A DNA stretch of 64,000 nucleotides from Dryococelus australis. Taxonomy: Eukaryota; Arthropoda; Insecta; Phasmatodea; Phasmatidae. The notes below the pieces were generated by a model. That model was not told the DNA's origin, did not search any database, and worked only from the letters and a program-made list of their open reading frames with translations. A program made the position numbers and the translations under genes. Every line of letters starts with the position of its first letter. Positions within the stretch are counted from its first letter, which is position 1. Shown piece by piece: positions 11,243 through 23,965 of the stretch. The DNA is taken from contig CM056997.1 in NCBI GenBank assembly GCA_029891345.1, positions 217,266,712-217,330,711 of the forward strand. The letters are read 5' to 3'.

Positions 11243-11640
11243 CTAAGGAAGCAGAAAACAAATTATTTTTCGTTTCCCTAGACGAGCACTTCGAACTGAC
11301 TCAGAACTCGTTTGTGACTCGGATGAAACACTATCCGAATCACACGAATCTTCTGTGTCAGACAGATACAAATGGTCTAATAGGAAATTGGTTTTACTTT
11401 GTTTGGGGGAAGTATTTGTGTTCCGATCTGTTGCAGTTGACAGCATTTCCTTGTGTGATTCACTGTCCGATTCGCTCAAGTAAAGGACGTCCAATAACTA
11501 ATTTAAGCACCGATTCTTAGGCGAAGAGACAACATTCTGACAGTTTGCGTTGGTCTGTCTTTTTGTCTCCGATTCAGACTCACACTCTGTATCACTGACG
11601 AAAAATCTTCCAACAAACTATCAAGACTTTGAGGCTTTCA
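11243..11640 (-). pseudogene. Unknown protein with about 39-residue acidic repeats
   Basis: Translated on the minus strand, three imperfect units follow each other. Each begins with a Leu-Leu-Asp/Glu block, then an acidic Ser/Asp/Glu cluster (YLSESDSES, YLSDTEDSCDSDS, VSDTECESESE). The first two units end with a Ser-Pro-Lys-(Asn/Gln) linker. Unit length is about 38-40 codons (roughly 115 bp). The last unit is followed by a basic end, ARLGKRK. The last two units are open (11243-11494). A TAG separates them from the first unit, which also carries a frameshift. No family is recognised. It could be a decayed exon of a host gene or a transposon N-terminal acidic region. Confidence 0.4.
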
Positions 11641-12628
11641 TTCACTCAGTGTTACTCCTAAATATATTTTTGTTTGTTTCCTGTAACACAAGATTCAGTA
11701 CCACATAAGAAATAAATTCTTCCACCTTTCTGGAAAAAGAAAGAAAGAAAAACACCATTACAGTCACTTACCACGCGGTATTGATGCAAATGAAAGAAGA
11801 TATTTATTAGTAACAATATAAACGTAGAGGATATGTGAAGAAATAATTTAATCCTAATCTAAAAGTTTTAAATTTCATATGTGAGCTAGGTTTGAAAAAA
11901 ATAAAAGCCACAAGAACTTTCCCGAGGTGTGCTGCGAGATGTCTCACAATGCGCACACTGAACCACGATGAAGCAGGACATGTTTACAGATATCCTCTCT
12001 GTGAGCGCTAGTTACCAGGATGGCGACAGCCAAGAGTTGGGAGGTGGTTGTGGTTGGACAAACTAACACAGCATGCCACTTCCCACCCTCTCTGCGGTAC
12101 AGTAACCCCTATCCCACCCTGCCGGCACTGAGGTTGGCCTGCCACGCACGCGCCGACAGCAATGGCAGCCATTACCCTCCCCATAGCTCCTCGCCCAACC
12201 TGTGCGAGTCCTCACGGCACAGCGGGACACTTCTCTACACTGCTAGGAGTATCCAATATACTGCTTTGCATGGCATGTGAGTCACCTTTCCGTTATCTAT
12301 CAGTGTGTTGTCTCTGCATTTCGTAACAGGCAGGTGGTGTTTAGATCACATTTAATATCGATAGCTCGCACCATTGTATTACATTTTTAGCTACTTGTTG
12401 AACTGTACACTACCAAGATTTCTTTAAGACAAAACTTTAAATATTGATTTAATACCAAAATATTAATTGACTTTTTCATTTTAAAAAGAAAGTATTTCTA
12501 ATGTGATGTAAATTACTTGACACTGTTAAAAGTTAAATAAATTATAAATTTTCGAACAACCAAAAGAAGCTTAATAAAGATTTTGTCTGGAAAGTTTTAG
12601 CAAGTTTAGCAAGGGGCATTACTATGTT
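11641..12628. other. Unassigned; contains a C-rich patch
   Basis: A GC-richer patch at about 12010-12290 is open for 86 codons on the plus strand, with a Pro/Ser/His-rich product that I do not recognise. The rest is AT-rich with nothing seen. Confidence 0.4.
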
Positions 12629-12750
12629 ACACTCTAACATAAATCTTAATACTAGCATATAATCTACTCTAACATAAAACTTAATAATAGCAATTGATAC
12701 AGTCTAACATAAAACATAATACTTGAATTAGTACACTCTAACATAAGAAA
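12629..12750. repeat. Tandem repeat, about 35 bp x 4
   Basis: The block A(C/G)TCTAACATAA recurs at 12631, 12666, 12701 and 12735 with similar sequence between (CTTAATA-type spacers). Units are diverged and contiguous, so this is a minisatellite. Confidence 0.85.
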
Positions 12751-12790
12751 TCACTTATTTTATTTTGCTAATATCTAACAAACTACTTGC

Positions 12791-13231
12791 AAACTAAAAT
12801 CCCACCCCCTCACAATCATTCCACATTCTTCACATATACTCAATTTCAATTAGCTTGAGACAGTCATCCTTCACCATACAATACATTCTGATAAGAGAGT
12901 AGGGCAAGTGTATTCCACTTCCCATAATGCTGTGCGTTACAGGCAATGTTCCCAAATGCTTTCTCTTCTCCATCAAACACAAACAATCATAAAACACACC
13001 CAAAGTCTTACAAACTAAAATCTCAACCCCCCACAATCATTTTTCATTCTTCACATGTACCCAATTCCAATCAGCTTGAGGCAGTCTCCTTCGCTGTACA
13101 ATCCATTCTGAGCAGAGAGTAGGGGAAGTGTATTCCATTTCCCATAATGCTGGGCATTACAGGTATAGCTCCCAATTTTTTTCTCTGCTCCATCAAAAAC
13201 ACAAGCAATCACACACCCTTACAAAGTCTTA
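12791..13231. repeat. Tandem duplication of a 221-bp unit
   Basis: Copy 1 starts at 12791 and copy 2 at 13012, both beginning AAACTAAAATC. They align end to end with scattered substitutions. Shared blocks include CATTCTTCACAT, AGAGAGTAGGG and GTGTATTCCA. No coding pattern was recognised. Confidence 0.9.
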
Positions 13232-13433
13232 TGTAAACCCCGATAGCAATAACTAAAAGATTCAGAAACATAATTTAATCACAAAAGTTTAATATCATCA
13301 CAAAGTGTCTTAAAAAACTCTCGACTATCTTACCATTAAAAAAGTTAATATTCGCGACAATCAATTGCAGTGATTAAAAAAAGCCCTAAATGTTAACATT
13401 GTTTACTTACATAAAGTCTACTACCATAGGTGG

Positions 13434-13622
13434 TAGTCGAAGAAAGCGTTGAGCGGTTGCGGCCTGATGAGGTGAGAGTCCGGAGGCCTGCGCTCAGCAC
13501 AGCTGATGGTTCAAGTGGGCCAGGAGGCCCACTAGGTTATAATCATTCATGCCTAACCTGTGATTCGAACCTCCAAACTGTAAAGGAACACACACACCCA
13601 CTATGCTACGGAGGTCGGAGAC
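13434..13622 (-). repeat. tRNA-derived SINE family B
   Basis: Reverse-complemented, the sequence starts GACCTCCGTAGCATAGTGG (A-box-like) and has GGTTCGAATCA (B box) about 45 bases on, as in a tRNA gene. It continues into a non-tRNA body that contains a perfect 8-bp hairpin (AGTGGGCC at 13514 and GGCCCACT at 13526). A functional tRNA is unlikely because the stem pairing is poor. One copy is seen in this window. Confidence 0.6.
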
Positions 13623-13639
13623 ATGAATAGACTATTTTT

Positions 13640-15699
13640 GTGTAATCGTGTTGTTTTTCATATTATCATTTTAAAATAATACATTTTTTAATAGACATCT
13701 TTTCTGGACAAAGTCTCAACTGGCTTTTAACTAGTATTTTGACAAACAAATAGGTATGTTATTAGATTTTCCTCTGCATTTTTCATTACTATGTACATAG
13801 TTTGTCTCGACAGAAACCTAAGACTTTTTAACTCATTGCAATGACATTAGTGGTTGTCATCTGTTGAGACATTTTACTTACCAAGGTAATATTTTTCCTT
13901 TCTTGGGAACACAAATACATTTTACACTTTGTGAAGGAAAATGTGGATTATAGAGAAACATGATTGCAAAATGTGAACTATATCATGATAAATTGTTCAT
14001 GCCACACAATATGTTAGACCTTAACAGAAATTGTGTTCAAGTAATTTATTTTAAATACTTTTCTCATGCTAAGGAAACCTATTCGTACCAATAAACTATG
14101 TTTGTGGTTTCCTTGTTGATTTATATATCCAAGGAATGTGGTTGTGTAATTAATTTAATTCTTGGAATAGGGTAGGAAATGCGATTGTACGCTATTTATT
14201 TAATCCGAAAACCTAAATAAATTTAACACATATGTGCATGCATTAATTTGAAATAATGTATGTGATGTTTCATAAAAGTAGTTCGGCTAGTATTTGTACA
14301 TTTCTCACATATGATATGTGATTTTTTCGGGAAACGTGTATGAATTCCGAAGCTGGCCTTGCGAGAGTTCGACGGAAGTTGTGTTAACTATGTTTGTGGA
14401 TGTCGTTTGTAATAAAAGTGTGTTAATAGTTTTTTAAAATTATTATTTTACCTAGGGAATCTATGGAAATGGGGTAAGTTGTTGGTTTTGTGGGTGATTA
14501 GGTGCTGGTTTGTGTGATTAATTTTCTTGCTAATATTATATTTCTTTGTCTGCAGTCGAAATTTCTTATATAATGTTTCTTATAATTATGTCTAAGTGTT
14601 AGATTATTCTGGGTACATGAACATTTCTGAGATTTTTTTACAAACTATATCCGATATTTAAATAATTATATACTTAGTTAAAATGTTATGTTGTAGAGCC
14701 GATGAGGTTGTGTTACGTGTATGTCTAGAATGCTATTGTGCTTGTTTGAAATTTAATTACTTTGTGTATTGAATCAGTTCATTAGTAAGTTTGAGTATTT
14801 TGAATGTGCGCACTTTTAATTTATAACACCTAGATTGATATTGAAATAGTACAGTTTTTTGGCTTCATTGAATGTATAATTCAGCATGCGTATTACTATC
14901 GTGGAAACTGTTTCCTTTTTTAATATGTTTGAATGTTTTTTGGCATAAATTAAATTAGTAGGGAAATAGTTTTGAATATGTGCTCCATTTGTAAGCAGGG
15001 ATAAATAATTTTTATTGTTTCGTGATTTTCAATTTTGGACATTTGTGCTTTTTAATAACTCACCTTTGTCAATTACTTCGTTACAGTTACACTTAAGAAT
15101 GTGTATGGTTAGTGCGGTTTAATTCAAGTAGTTAGGTTAGATGTTGGATATTTCATTACAATATTAATATATATGTTTTTTCCGATTATTTTTTAGTTTT
15201 TACTGTATGACACCAGGATTCGTGGAGCAGTAAGCGAGTTTTCAGGTGGAAATAGGCTCTGCTGGCTGCAATTCGTCAGGACTTGGCATAATTCCTTTAT
15301 GCTCTCTTTGCAATTACTTAGTATTCCATTAGATGAGTAATTTTACTATGGTTTTTGAGAGATAGTACATAGTTAAAGAAGTATTTGTGTTTCGTTTGCA
15401 TGTTGTTATGCTGCAGATTTATCCTGCTGTTCGTCATAAATTTTTATTGCTATGAAGCAGGGCGGGTTAGTCAACTGATGTTGTGGATTTGAGAGTAATC
15501 ATATTCTTGTATCTAATTCATTTTCAATAAAATACTATTCTTCGTTATTTCCAAATACGCATTTCCAACCTCCGACATAACCTCATTCTACAATCAGATG
15601 CCAGCCATTCTGCATGTGTCTTAATGCTGCTCTCTCTCCCCATCCCTCACACAGCCACTAACCTCAGTCCAAACTGACTTCCCAAGTCACCGGACATGT
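13640..15699. other. AT-rich DNA, nothing recognised
   Basis: Two kilobases of T-rich sequence without recognised genes or repeats. It resembles intronic or intergenic filler. Confidence 0.5.
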
Positions 15700-16137
15700 A
15701 GTCACTACCGACATACCCTCCTCAATACCCTAAATAAATATTACACAGTACATAGATATATACCCCTTCCCGAACACATCACACATCAGTACAATGCAAA
15801 ACGTCCAAGGGTGAACATCGATGGTGCCGCTCTCCAACAAAAATTAAAATTAAAATTAAATAAAGAACCCTTGTCTCACTTACCAAATATATACAATCAC
15901 ACAAGAATATTTTAATAATGCAAACAAAATTTAAAAAATAAATTATTTATATTAATCCAGCCATCAATCAATCACATTAATTATATCGGATTAAGATCAG
16001 CTGATTAATGATTATCTAATTTTTTATCGTATCAATTACGTATTGATTACCGGATTAATTTTGTTAATCAATTTTATATCAAATCGATAATCCGGTTAAT
16101 CAAAATTGAGTTAGGATTCCTACGTCCCTACTACTTG
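15700..16137. mobile_element. Right terminal fragment of a Mutator-like element
   Basis: Reverse-complemented, the right edge reads GTAGTAGGGACGTAGGAATC, matching the terminal motif of the element at 28750-34394 (GTAGTAGGGGCGTGAGGG). Next comes the same run of AATCCGATTAA-like motifs, then a shared block ending in CCGCTC(T/C)CCAACAAAAAT-type sequence. Only one end is seen, without transposase, so this is a solo terminal repeat or truncated copy. The inner limit is uncertain. Confidence 0.6.
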
Positions 16138-18444
16138 TGATATCCCCTGCGGTGCCTTGTTCTACAGGACGTAGCAAGTGTCACAAATATATTAAAATCA
16201 TGAGATTCCCTGATTATGTTAGTGCCCCGAACTGCATTTTCCGTTTATGTGTGAATTGTTAAAGTTACCCCGAAAATCCATGAATTCTTTAAGGTAGTAG
16301 TAGGTAGGCGTGAAGTACTTAATACCATTGTATTAGTTCCATAATGGAAATGCAGTTATACTTATTCGCCTTTGACAGAGGTAGGTGACAAACAGGGAGC
16401 AACAAATTTGCATATTGCTGAGCAACTGAGTACGTAAAAATAAACCTCGCAGCGTTAGCAATGAAAAAATGTTACTTAGTGTTAGAGTTTACAGAATATT
16501 GCCGTGTCTAGCTTATTGCAAAATGAAAACGTGAAATGTTTTAGTTTCTATAGTTATAGATGACTGTTCCGTCAAACGTAAAACGTAGTTTATGAGACAG
16601 GTGGCAAAAATGCTTCACCATCACAAAGTACAAATGCCAAACAAACCAAAAGATGCCCTCTGAGCACGGTATATTTTTAAACATGTAAGTTGACCTGACG
16701 AAGTCAGTTTGCACTCAAGCGTTCCAAAATCTCTGAAATTGCTTGACGTAATTTTGAAAGCTTGTAAAAGTTCTGCTATTAAAATTAAATTAGCAGAGTT
16801 ATAATTTTAAATGAAAGTTTTACTAATCAAGATGTAAAAATAATATGCTTTTTCATAAGACGTCATTCTACGTATATAATATGGCAGCTAACGTTAACTT
16901 CCTCTGTATTTCTTTGATTCTCATTTTCCACAGGGAATGAGCTCCATTTTTATTACTGAGTTTATGAAAAACCCTAACAACATACTTATCTCGTGAAGCA
17001 TATCGCTGCTTGCTGTTTATATCCAAATTAAGACTTGGAATGTGCCGCAGAATTTTTTTAATACACGTTCTGAATTAAATCTCTGAAGTATGAAAAGAAC
17101 ACCCACCATAAACAGCCCAGGGATGTGTGTTACTAAGCGACTTGCACTCTTCTGACATTATTTTAGATCACTTTAGCATACACGAAAGCGGCCACGTAAT
17201 AAAATACAGCTCGCCTTATGCATGCTGTATTATACTGCAACGGCTCTGAACTTCCCTCCAGACTCTAAATCAGCAAAATATTAGGGCTGTTCTTTACCTT
17301 ACCCAACAGATGAAAATATTCCTCACCGTTTCTGTGCATTTTACGTTGGCACTATCGCTTTTGATACCCCGACCAGTATAATATTTTAATCTTAGCCTCT
17401 CTCCCATAATAAATATCCATATAGACATTAAATAATTAAAAAGAAATTTATTTGTGCCGTGCATTGTCTAAGGTTATTTATTCAAAAATCGATTTATGTT
17501 ACATTTTTTGAAATAAAAGAGCAAATTTTTCCTTTACTTTGCAACGGTTTCCATGTTATATTATTTTTATACCCAGTGCACAAATGAGTCGGATCCAATA
17601 ACATCTTTAGGTTAGTGCTGATTTGTTTGATTATAACAACTAAAGGTGCATTCCGAATTTTTAAATTTCATTTATAAGGGGAATTGGCGTATCTGACATG
17701 ATGATTTTTGTTCCTGTTTTGATTTAACAAGGTCTTTCGAAGTAATGCGCTGCCAATAACTTAATTTAACACTTCTAAAAGATAATTTCCAACCCATAAA
17801 TGTGTCTAGTTGTGCTGGGTTTGATACCTATAGCGAGTTTCCGCTGCGTGCTGATCACTCTGGTATTTTTAATGTATAAGTGGGCCGAGGAGGTTAAAAT
17901 ATTATTTAGGGTTTCAACTACATAATTTTCTTTTGTTATTTGAAATAATAGTATGAAGAGACAATATAGGGAAATCACTTAAAAAAGAAACTAAATAAAC
18001 AACGGGAATTTTAAATTTATCTTTATTCCAACATATCTCAAATTAGAACAAAACTCTCACGTTCAGCTACAGCTCGATAATAGTGCTAATGTTACTATCA
18101 TATACTCGAAATAGCCAAAAGTTAATATGTACGCATCTAGGAGAACCAAGGTTCTGATTTCAAAGAAATTGCTTTATTCCACTGCTGAGACACTTAAATA
18201 AAAAATTTTGAAACGTTTCTTAAAATTGTTTCTATCCCATAAAAATTTTACAATACAACTTCCAAAGTTAGTTTTTCACCAATAAATGTTTGCACACTGA
18301 AGTTCCAAATAATAAAGTTATTTGCGGCCAAATGATGAAAATTTATTGCTGAGTTTGTAGATGATAACTAGGCCTAATTACGGTAGGTATTTTTACTCTT
18401 CAGCACTTAACGTTTTAAGCAGTGTTGCAATCAATAACCTTCTT
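16138..18444. other. AT-rich DNA, nothing recognised
   Basis: No recognisable coding frame, SINE or terminal repeat was found in this stretch. Confidence 0.5.
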
Positions 18445-18682
18445 ATATATGCCGTTCACGGTAAAGTGAGCACTTTTGAAACCATGGTTAATTTTTCTTT
18501 TAATTTCAATCCTTCCATCACTTGTTAATGTAAACCCTGCGATGTGAGTAATAAACACAATCTATACATTCACCATACCCAAAACCTAATGTCCGAGGTC
18601 AAAATGCAATGTATTTAATGGCTATAATGTCTTATGAAACATATTCAAATGAGTTCACTTTACGGTGAACGGTCTATAACAT
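18445..18682. mobile_element. Small MITE with inverted ends of about 30 bp
   Basis: The left end GCCGTTCACGGTAAAGTGAG (18451) is mirrored by CACTTTACGGTGAACGGT near 18656-18673. The match continues inward for several bases with mismatches. Total length is about 230 bp with no coding capacity. The flanks are TATA-rich, so a TA duplication is possible but cannot be proven. Confidence 0.75.
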
Positions 18683-18799
18683 TACATAAGAGTACCAAAA
18701 TATATTTTTGTATATATTTACGACCATTTTATATAGAGAACCTGCTCAAGATATGATCAAAGAAACAATCGTCATATACTTTAAATATTTATCGACACG

Positions 18800-19055
18800 T
18801 GCACGTGAGAGATGCACATTTCGGCGCACGTAACTGCCAGTCTCTGTCCACGATGAAACACATGAGCGTAGAGAACGTGAGTGAACGTGAGTTTGAAGGG
18901 GCGGGGTAAACGGGAGATCCCAGAGAAGACCCTCCGACCAACGGCATCGTCCGGCACGATTCCCACTTGCGAAAATCCGGTGACCCGGCCAGGGATTGAG
19001 CCCGGTTAGCCTTGGTGGGAGGCGATCGTGCTAATCACTCAGCTTCCGTGTCCCC
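18800..19055 (-). repeat. SINE family A copy
   Basis: Reverse-complemented it has the head GGGGACACGGAAGCTGAGTG, an A box around AGTGATTAGCACG and a B box (GGGCTCAATCCC). The family body follows (GGATTTTCGCAAGTGGGAA, GATGCCGTTGGTCGG, GATCTCCCGTTTACCCCGCC). It matches 10028-10172 and 28384-28680. The 3' part is more diverged than the head. Confidence 0.8.
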
Positions 19056-22000
19056 GCGTAGAGAACTTGTATGTATCAGTATGAAAGAAGGCATTCTTAC
19101 TAAATGATTCATGGTCGTTGTGTATTAGTCGTGCAGGAACACCATCGACGTATACACGCGTACGTAAATGCGATATTTTATTTCGCATCGTGTACGTAAG
19201 AACGTTAGCCCAAATAATAGTAGGAGAAAAGAAAAATGAGATGTAATCTGTGCATTTATTAGAATATCGCATTTCTAAATAAATTGCACGTTCATATTTT
19301 CCTGTAGTCATTTTAAAATTTGTCTAAATAGTTTTATTTCCTAATAAATAGCTACCTTACTAAGATAAAGTTAATTGAAAGTCCTGCGTGTTTGGTCGAT
19401 CAAAAGGCAAATTTGTTCACTATGAACCACACATATTTTTCAACGTTCTACGCAGACTCACCTTACCTATACGTAATTGATAGTGAACTGAGGTTGACGC
19501 AATGTTGGTTGGACGGAGGGAGAGTGGGTAGTAGGCAACACGCACGCGTACTGTTTCGTCTACGATTGCGACTCGCGACTTGAGTGTACGGATGAGGAAT
19601 ATCTCCCGGAACGATTCTGGAAAGAAGAAGTGGAACTACAGTTTCAAGCAAGCCAAATAAATGGTCCCGTCAGAATGCCACACTATTCCACCCGTTGCGT
19701 TTAGAAAATAAACCACATTTGTTTATATTACTTTGTATTTTGCTTGTTTGTAGAAAAAAAAAAGATGAACTACGCCTTGGAATTTATATACCAAGAGTAT
19801 TATTTAAGTAATTTGGGTTACTACAACATGGAAATATTTCCAGTTTTACAATACCGTATTTATATCAGAACAGTGGTTATAATATGAAATAGCTAAAATG
19901 AGACAGTTCCGGCTCGGACCTGTTGCCGAAAATATGTTGTAAGTTCAGAAGTGATATAAAGATTCCGGCGATTGGATGGAACAGTTTTCAGGCTCGGAAC
20001 TGTTCAGTCTCGGAACTTTTGCAAACGCAAACCCGCGAACGGTTCCGGCGAATGAATTGAACCACCGGCCGTATCACAAATTATGTGATTTGTTGGAAAT
20101 GAATGAAATACAATAGCAAACCCATATTGGAACAGAAATTTAAATAATTTTTCAATAAATAGATTTATCGCCACACTACCACCACAACAGGAGTATTTTT
20201 AAGTTCAAATAGTTTCGCTTAGGCTAACCAGCAAGGACAAAATAAGCTAGAATACATTTTATCGTTTTCTTTTTCTCGAAATAACCGCTCTCTTGCAGTA
20301 ATATCTACCTTTGTATCTATGGACATAATTTTGCTGTGCGTTGTTAGTTGGGCGAAGGGATATATTAAGGCCTTAAAAAGTAAATACAAAATAATTAAAA
20401 GTTAAGGAAATGTGAAAAACAATAGTTTATCATAAGTTTTCTAGAATTGCGTCAAAATCACACGAGTATGAATGAAATTCCTTTCATGATATATTTTCTT
20501 ACATATAATGAAGTACGGTAGTAGTTACGACAGCAATACAGCAGTAAAAGATTCATCTAATCAGGAAGTATTTGCATTATGTGTACGTCACTCCCCGTCC
20601 CATTATCAAAACCGTAATTTCTAAAACCGCGATAACATACAGAACACGACGAGTACGTTATGAACCGTCCGGAAAAGAACCATTAAAAAGGGCGGTTCTT
20701 TTCGAAGAACTGGGGCATTTTGGAACGGTCCCTGTAAATCGGAGCGGTTACCATCTTAACTTGAGGGAACCCCTTGGCAAGAGTGATGGGTAGGCAAGCG
20801 TCGCCCCCCGGCAGTGCAGATGGATGTGGCTGTGCGACCCCGGGGGCAGCTAGAGGTCAGGCCGGAAGTCGGAGTAGGTCGAGAGAGCGAGACTTCCTCG
20901 TCTACATCTGGAGCCACAACTGGCTCTCATGCACTAAGAAAACCTTGGTAATCGTAATAGCTTGTTCCAGCAAAGGTCACACTGCGGTTTCACCAACTAG
21001 TTTTTTTTTTGTGTAAAGGTTCCATGACTAGTTGTATTCTAAATTAAGTTAGTTCAGAATCAGCATCGCGGCTGAAAAATTTGAACTCGTCCGCGTCTTA
21101 AGTGGCGGCCGGATGAATCACAGAAGGGCAGTAAGAGAGTAACCTAATTCTGATTGGACAGTCAAGTAAGAGAATGTCTTCTCACAGAGACCCGCCGAAA
21201 ATAAGCAAAAAATATGTTTAGTATGCCTGTAGGTTGTTGAAATCTAGCAAGAGCGAAAATCTTTTCGCGAAAAACAGGTGGTCCTAGGCATCGCTACTTA
21301 TTATAAGTATAATATGTCTACTGATGTACACTTCCCTGCAGAATAAATGAGCGACGGAAAAAGTTAAAGTCCCCTTCGGCTATCTTCGGCTTTTGACAAA
21401 ATGTATCGCCTTGACTCTTAGGCAACCAGAAATCACAACAATTAGTCCAATCGTTCAGCGTTTTAACTGCACCAAGAATGTCTTTAGCTTGTATCGGAGC
21501 ATCATTCTGACATCAGTTTCTTCAAGTGAATAAAACGCATTTAATTGGATGAAGCAACTCGTCCTGCAATTTATGAAGTTAATGCAAAAACGTTATATCT
21601 CACATAAACTCCTCACTTAAGTCCGTGTCTCACGCTCCGACAGGTAACACTTAGGGGGATAAACAACCAATTATAAAGGCGAGCTGAGCTACAGTGATGC
21701 GCAGTAGAGCTTGTCTCGAGGTATGTACGCGACATTCGATTTTTCAAACAATGAAACATTTAACGTATGTGAAATGACTATAGTTACATATTACTATAAA
21801 AGAGAAATGCATAATTCCTCGGTCAATAATTAAAATAAACCCCTTTCTATGTGAGACGTTAAGTAGTCATAATATTTGTCTTTTATTATCGATACACAGA
21901 AATGAATTTCCTGCTGTCGTCCGCATTTTCGAAAACAGAATATATAAAACTTTAGCCGAATATATGCCTATATTCATCAGTAAATAAAGCCACTGAACAT

Positions 22001-23364
22001 TAATTAAACAATCGGTTAATGTTGCAGATGTAATTATTGTATGCGCAAGTCAAAATTGTTTCTCTTGCAACTAGCTGCTGTCTGCATAAAAAGCCACGTC
22101 CTATTTAACGGGGCCAATTTCTACGCTGTCAAATCAAATCCTTACGTAGGTTTCATATTAACTACTGTAACTGGCGAACGTCTGTGCACGTCTGAGCGCG
22201 CGGAGCGTGTTAAGAGGAGCATGGTAGTGTCTTTGGTGAGGGGGGGGGGGGGTACGCACACAGGTCTGGCCGATATATCGGCTATTCCACAAACATCACT
22301 TACGGCGGTCTCAGGTATATGTAAGGCAAAGGAGGACGAAGGACGTTCTCACAGAGATACAGGCAATGTATCCTCAGTTTTACAAAATTGCACTTGACCG
22401 TGATATTTATATAAAACCACATATAAAAAAAACTATACACCTGGAATACTACTTAGTTTTTAACACTCGGTACAATTTCACGTGAATAATTTATACGTAC
22501 AATTTATCAAAGTATAACAAAACAGTAATTTCAGGCCATTGCTTTTCTTTTGAAACTATATAAAAGGTTTTGAATAATTATTTGCAGAAGGTCGCGAAAA
22601 TGGGGGATTTTACTCATAGTAGACGGGCCCGCACTATAAATAATGCATAGCTTACACACGGTGTTTATAGAACAAGAAATCAAATAATAAAATTACAATC
22701 TACAGCATAATGTTCATCTACTACACAAATTAAACCACATTAATCTGCGTGTAAACATTCTTGCCCTGCTAAACGGTAGTTTATGTGAAATTGTGTTCTA
22801 CATTGGTCTGGGTGTTCAATTTAAAAAGCTCATGAAAATCACAGCAAAACATTTAGATGTTATATAAAAAGGTGTTAATTATCTTGTCGGTTTATGCATG
22901 GTTTCTAGAATTTCGATTCACGTGCAAAATTAATGCCACCTGTACAGATGTTTTTCCGAATAATGCTAGCTTCAGCAGACGGTGTATCCAATATAAAAAT
23001 ATTATTGTAGCATTTATGATACAGTTATTTGTACTAACTTAACAGACCGTAATAAATGTTTGTCTATAAATTATGCCAGTTAATGTTATTCCAAATGCAA
23101 TGTTCATTAAGAGAAAATATTTTCTTGAATATGAAACAAAGAATGTGCAAATTTGTAATCCTATTTGAAAAGCATTACAAACTAAAACTTTAACAGTTAA
23201 AAATTATATGCCCTTCAAATTATTAGATAAACAGATTAAAAAATAGTGCTTTCGTTATAGAAATAGGTAAAATTAGTTTGTTGTTGTTGAAGTTACGGCC
23301 ACACGTATTTACTCAAGAAGTTGTAGGTTCGATTTCTAATTGTAACGTATTTATTTAAATATAA
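19056..23364. other. Unassigned DNA, 4.3 kb
   Basis: Nothing recognised. Local oddities: repeated GTTCCGGCTCGGA-like words at 19905-20060, a hairpin at 20673-20702 (AAAAGAACC / GGTTCTTTT), a GC-rich patch at 20770-20900, and a G13 run near 22239-22252 within an open frame of 118 codons (22041-22397) that resembles no known protein. Confidence 0.4.
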
Positions 23365-23549
23365 TCTATACTACTAAATAAAATAGAAGTATCTGTCTGT
23401 AATTTTCGAATTTTTCATTTTTAATTATTTTTATATAGTCTAACTAATAAATCAGCCATATAAAATGTTAATTTTTTTCGGGTCTGTCTGTCCGTCCGAA
23501 CGGATTTAACTCAAAAACCACATAATGTATTGACATAAAATGTACACAG

Positions 23550-23620
<71 letters not shown>
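23550..23620. repeat. (TA)n microsatellite inside the Helitron
   Basis: About 34 uninterrupted TA units. Confidence 0.95.
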
Positions 23621-23621
<1 letters not shown>

Positions 23622-23815
23622 ACCCCAGGATAAACTAAGCCTTCGTTTCGTTGAGATATCGCAAACGGTTCCGGAAAAAAAGATGATAAAGGATGTAAAT
23701 AGTTACTGGATTAAGATTTTCTAATGATTACTGCAAACAAAACCATTAAAACAATTTTTTTTTCGTCATTTCTCCTTTCGTTTTTGTCTATGGGCTGTAA
23801 ACCTTTCCTTCAAAA

Positions 23816-23965
23816 AGCCGTAGTGGCTCAGTGGCTAGAGTTATTCCAAGTGGGGCCGCGGTAGCCAAGTGGTTAGAGAACACAATAGTGGAGCCTCATC
23901 TGGTCATAAGCCAGAGCACCCAATAGTGTAGCCGCAGTATCTCAGTTTATAGATAACCCAATAAA
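23816..23965 (+). repeat. Two tandem tRNA-like SINE heads
   Basis: CCGTAGTGGCTCAGTGGCTA (23817) and GCCGCGGTAGCCAAGTGGTTA (about 23855) are each A-box-bearing tRNA 5' halves, about 38 bp apart. A clear B box is not visible after either, so these are probably truncated SINE ends inserted into or captured by the Helitron. Confidence 0.5.

Noticed and set aside
12629..12750. CRISPR-like regularly spaced repeats
   Set aside because: Units are contiguous diverged 35-bp minisatellite copies in eukaryotic DNA, with no separate spacers and no cas genes.
19900..20780. DNA transposon bounded by GGAAC/GTTCC-rich ends
   Set aside because: The words recur but no aligned terminal inverted repeat could be drawn.
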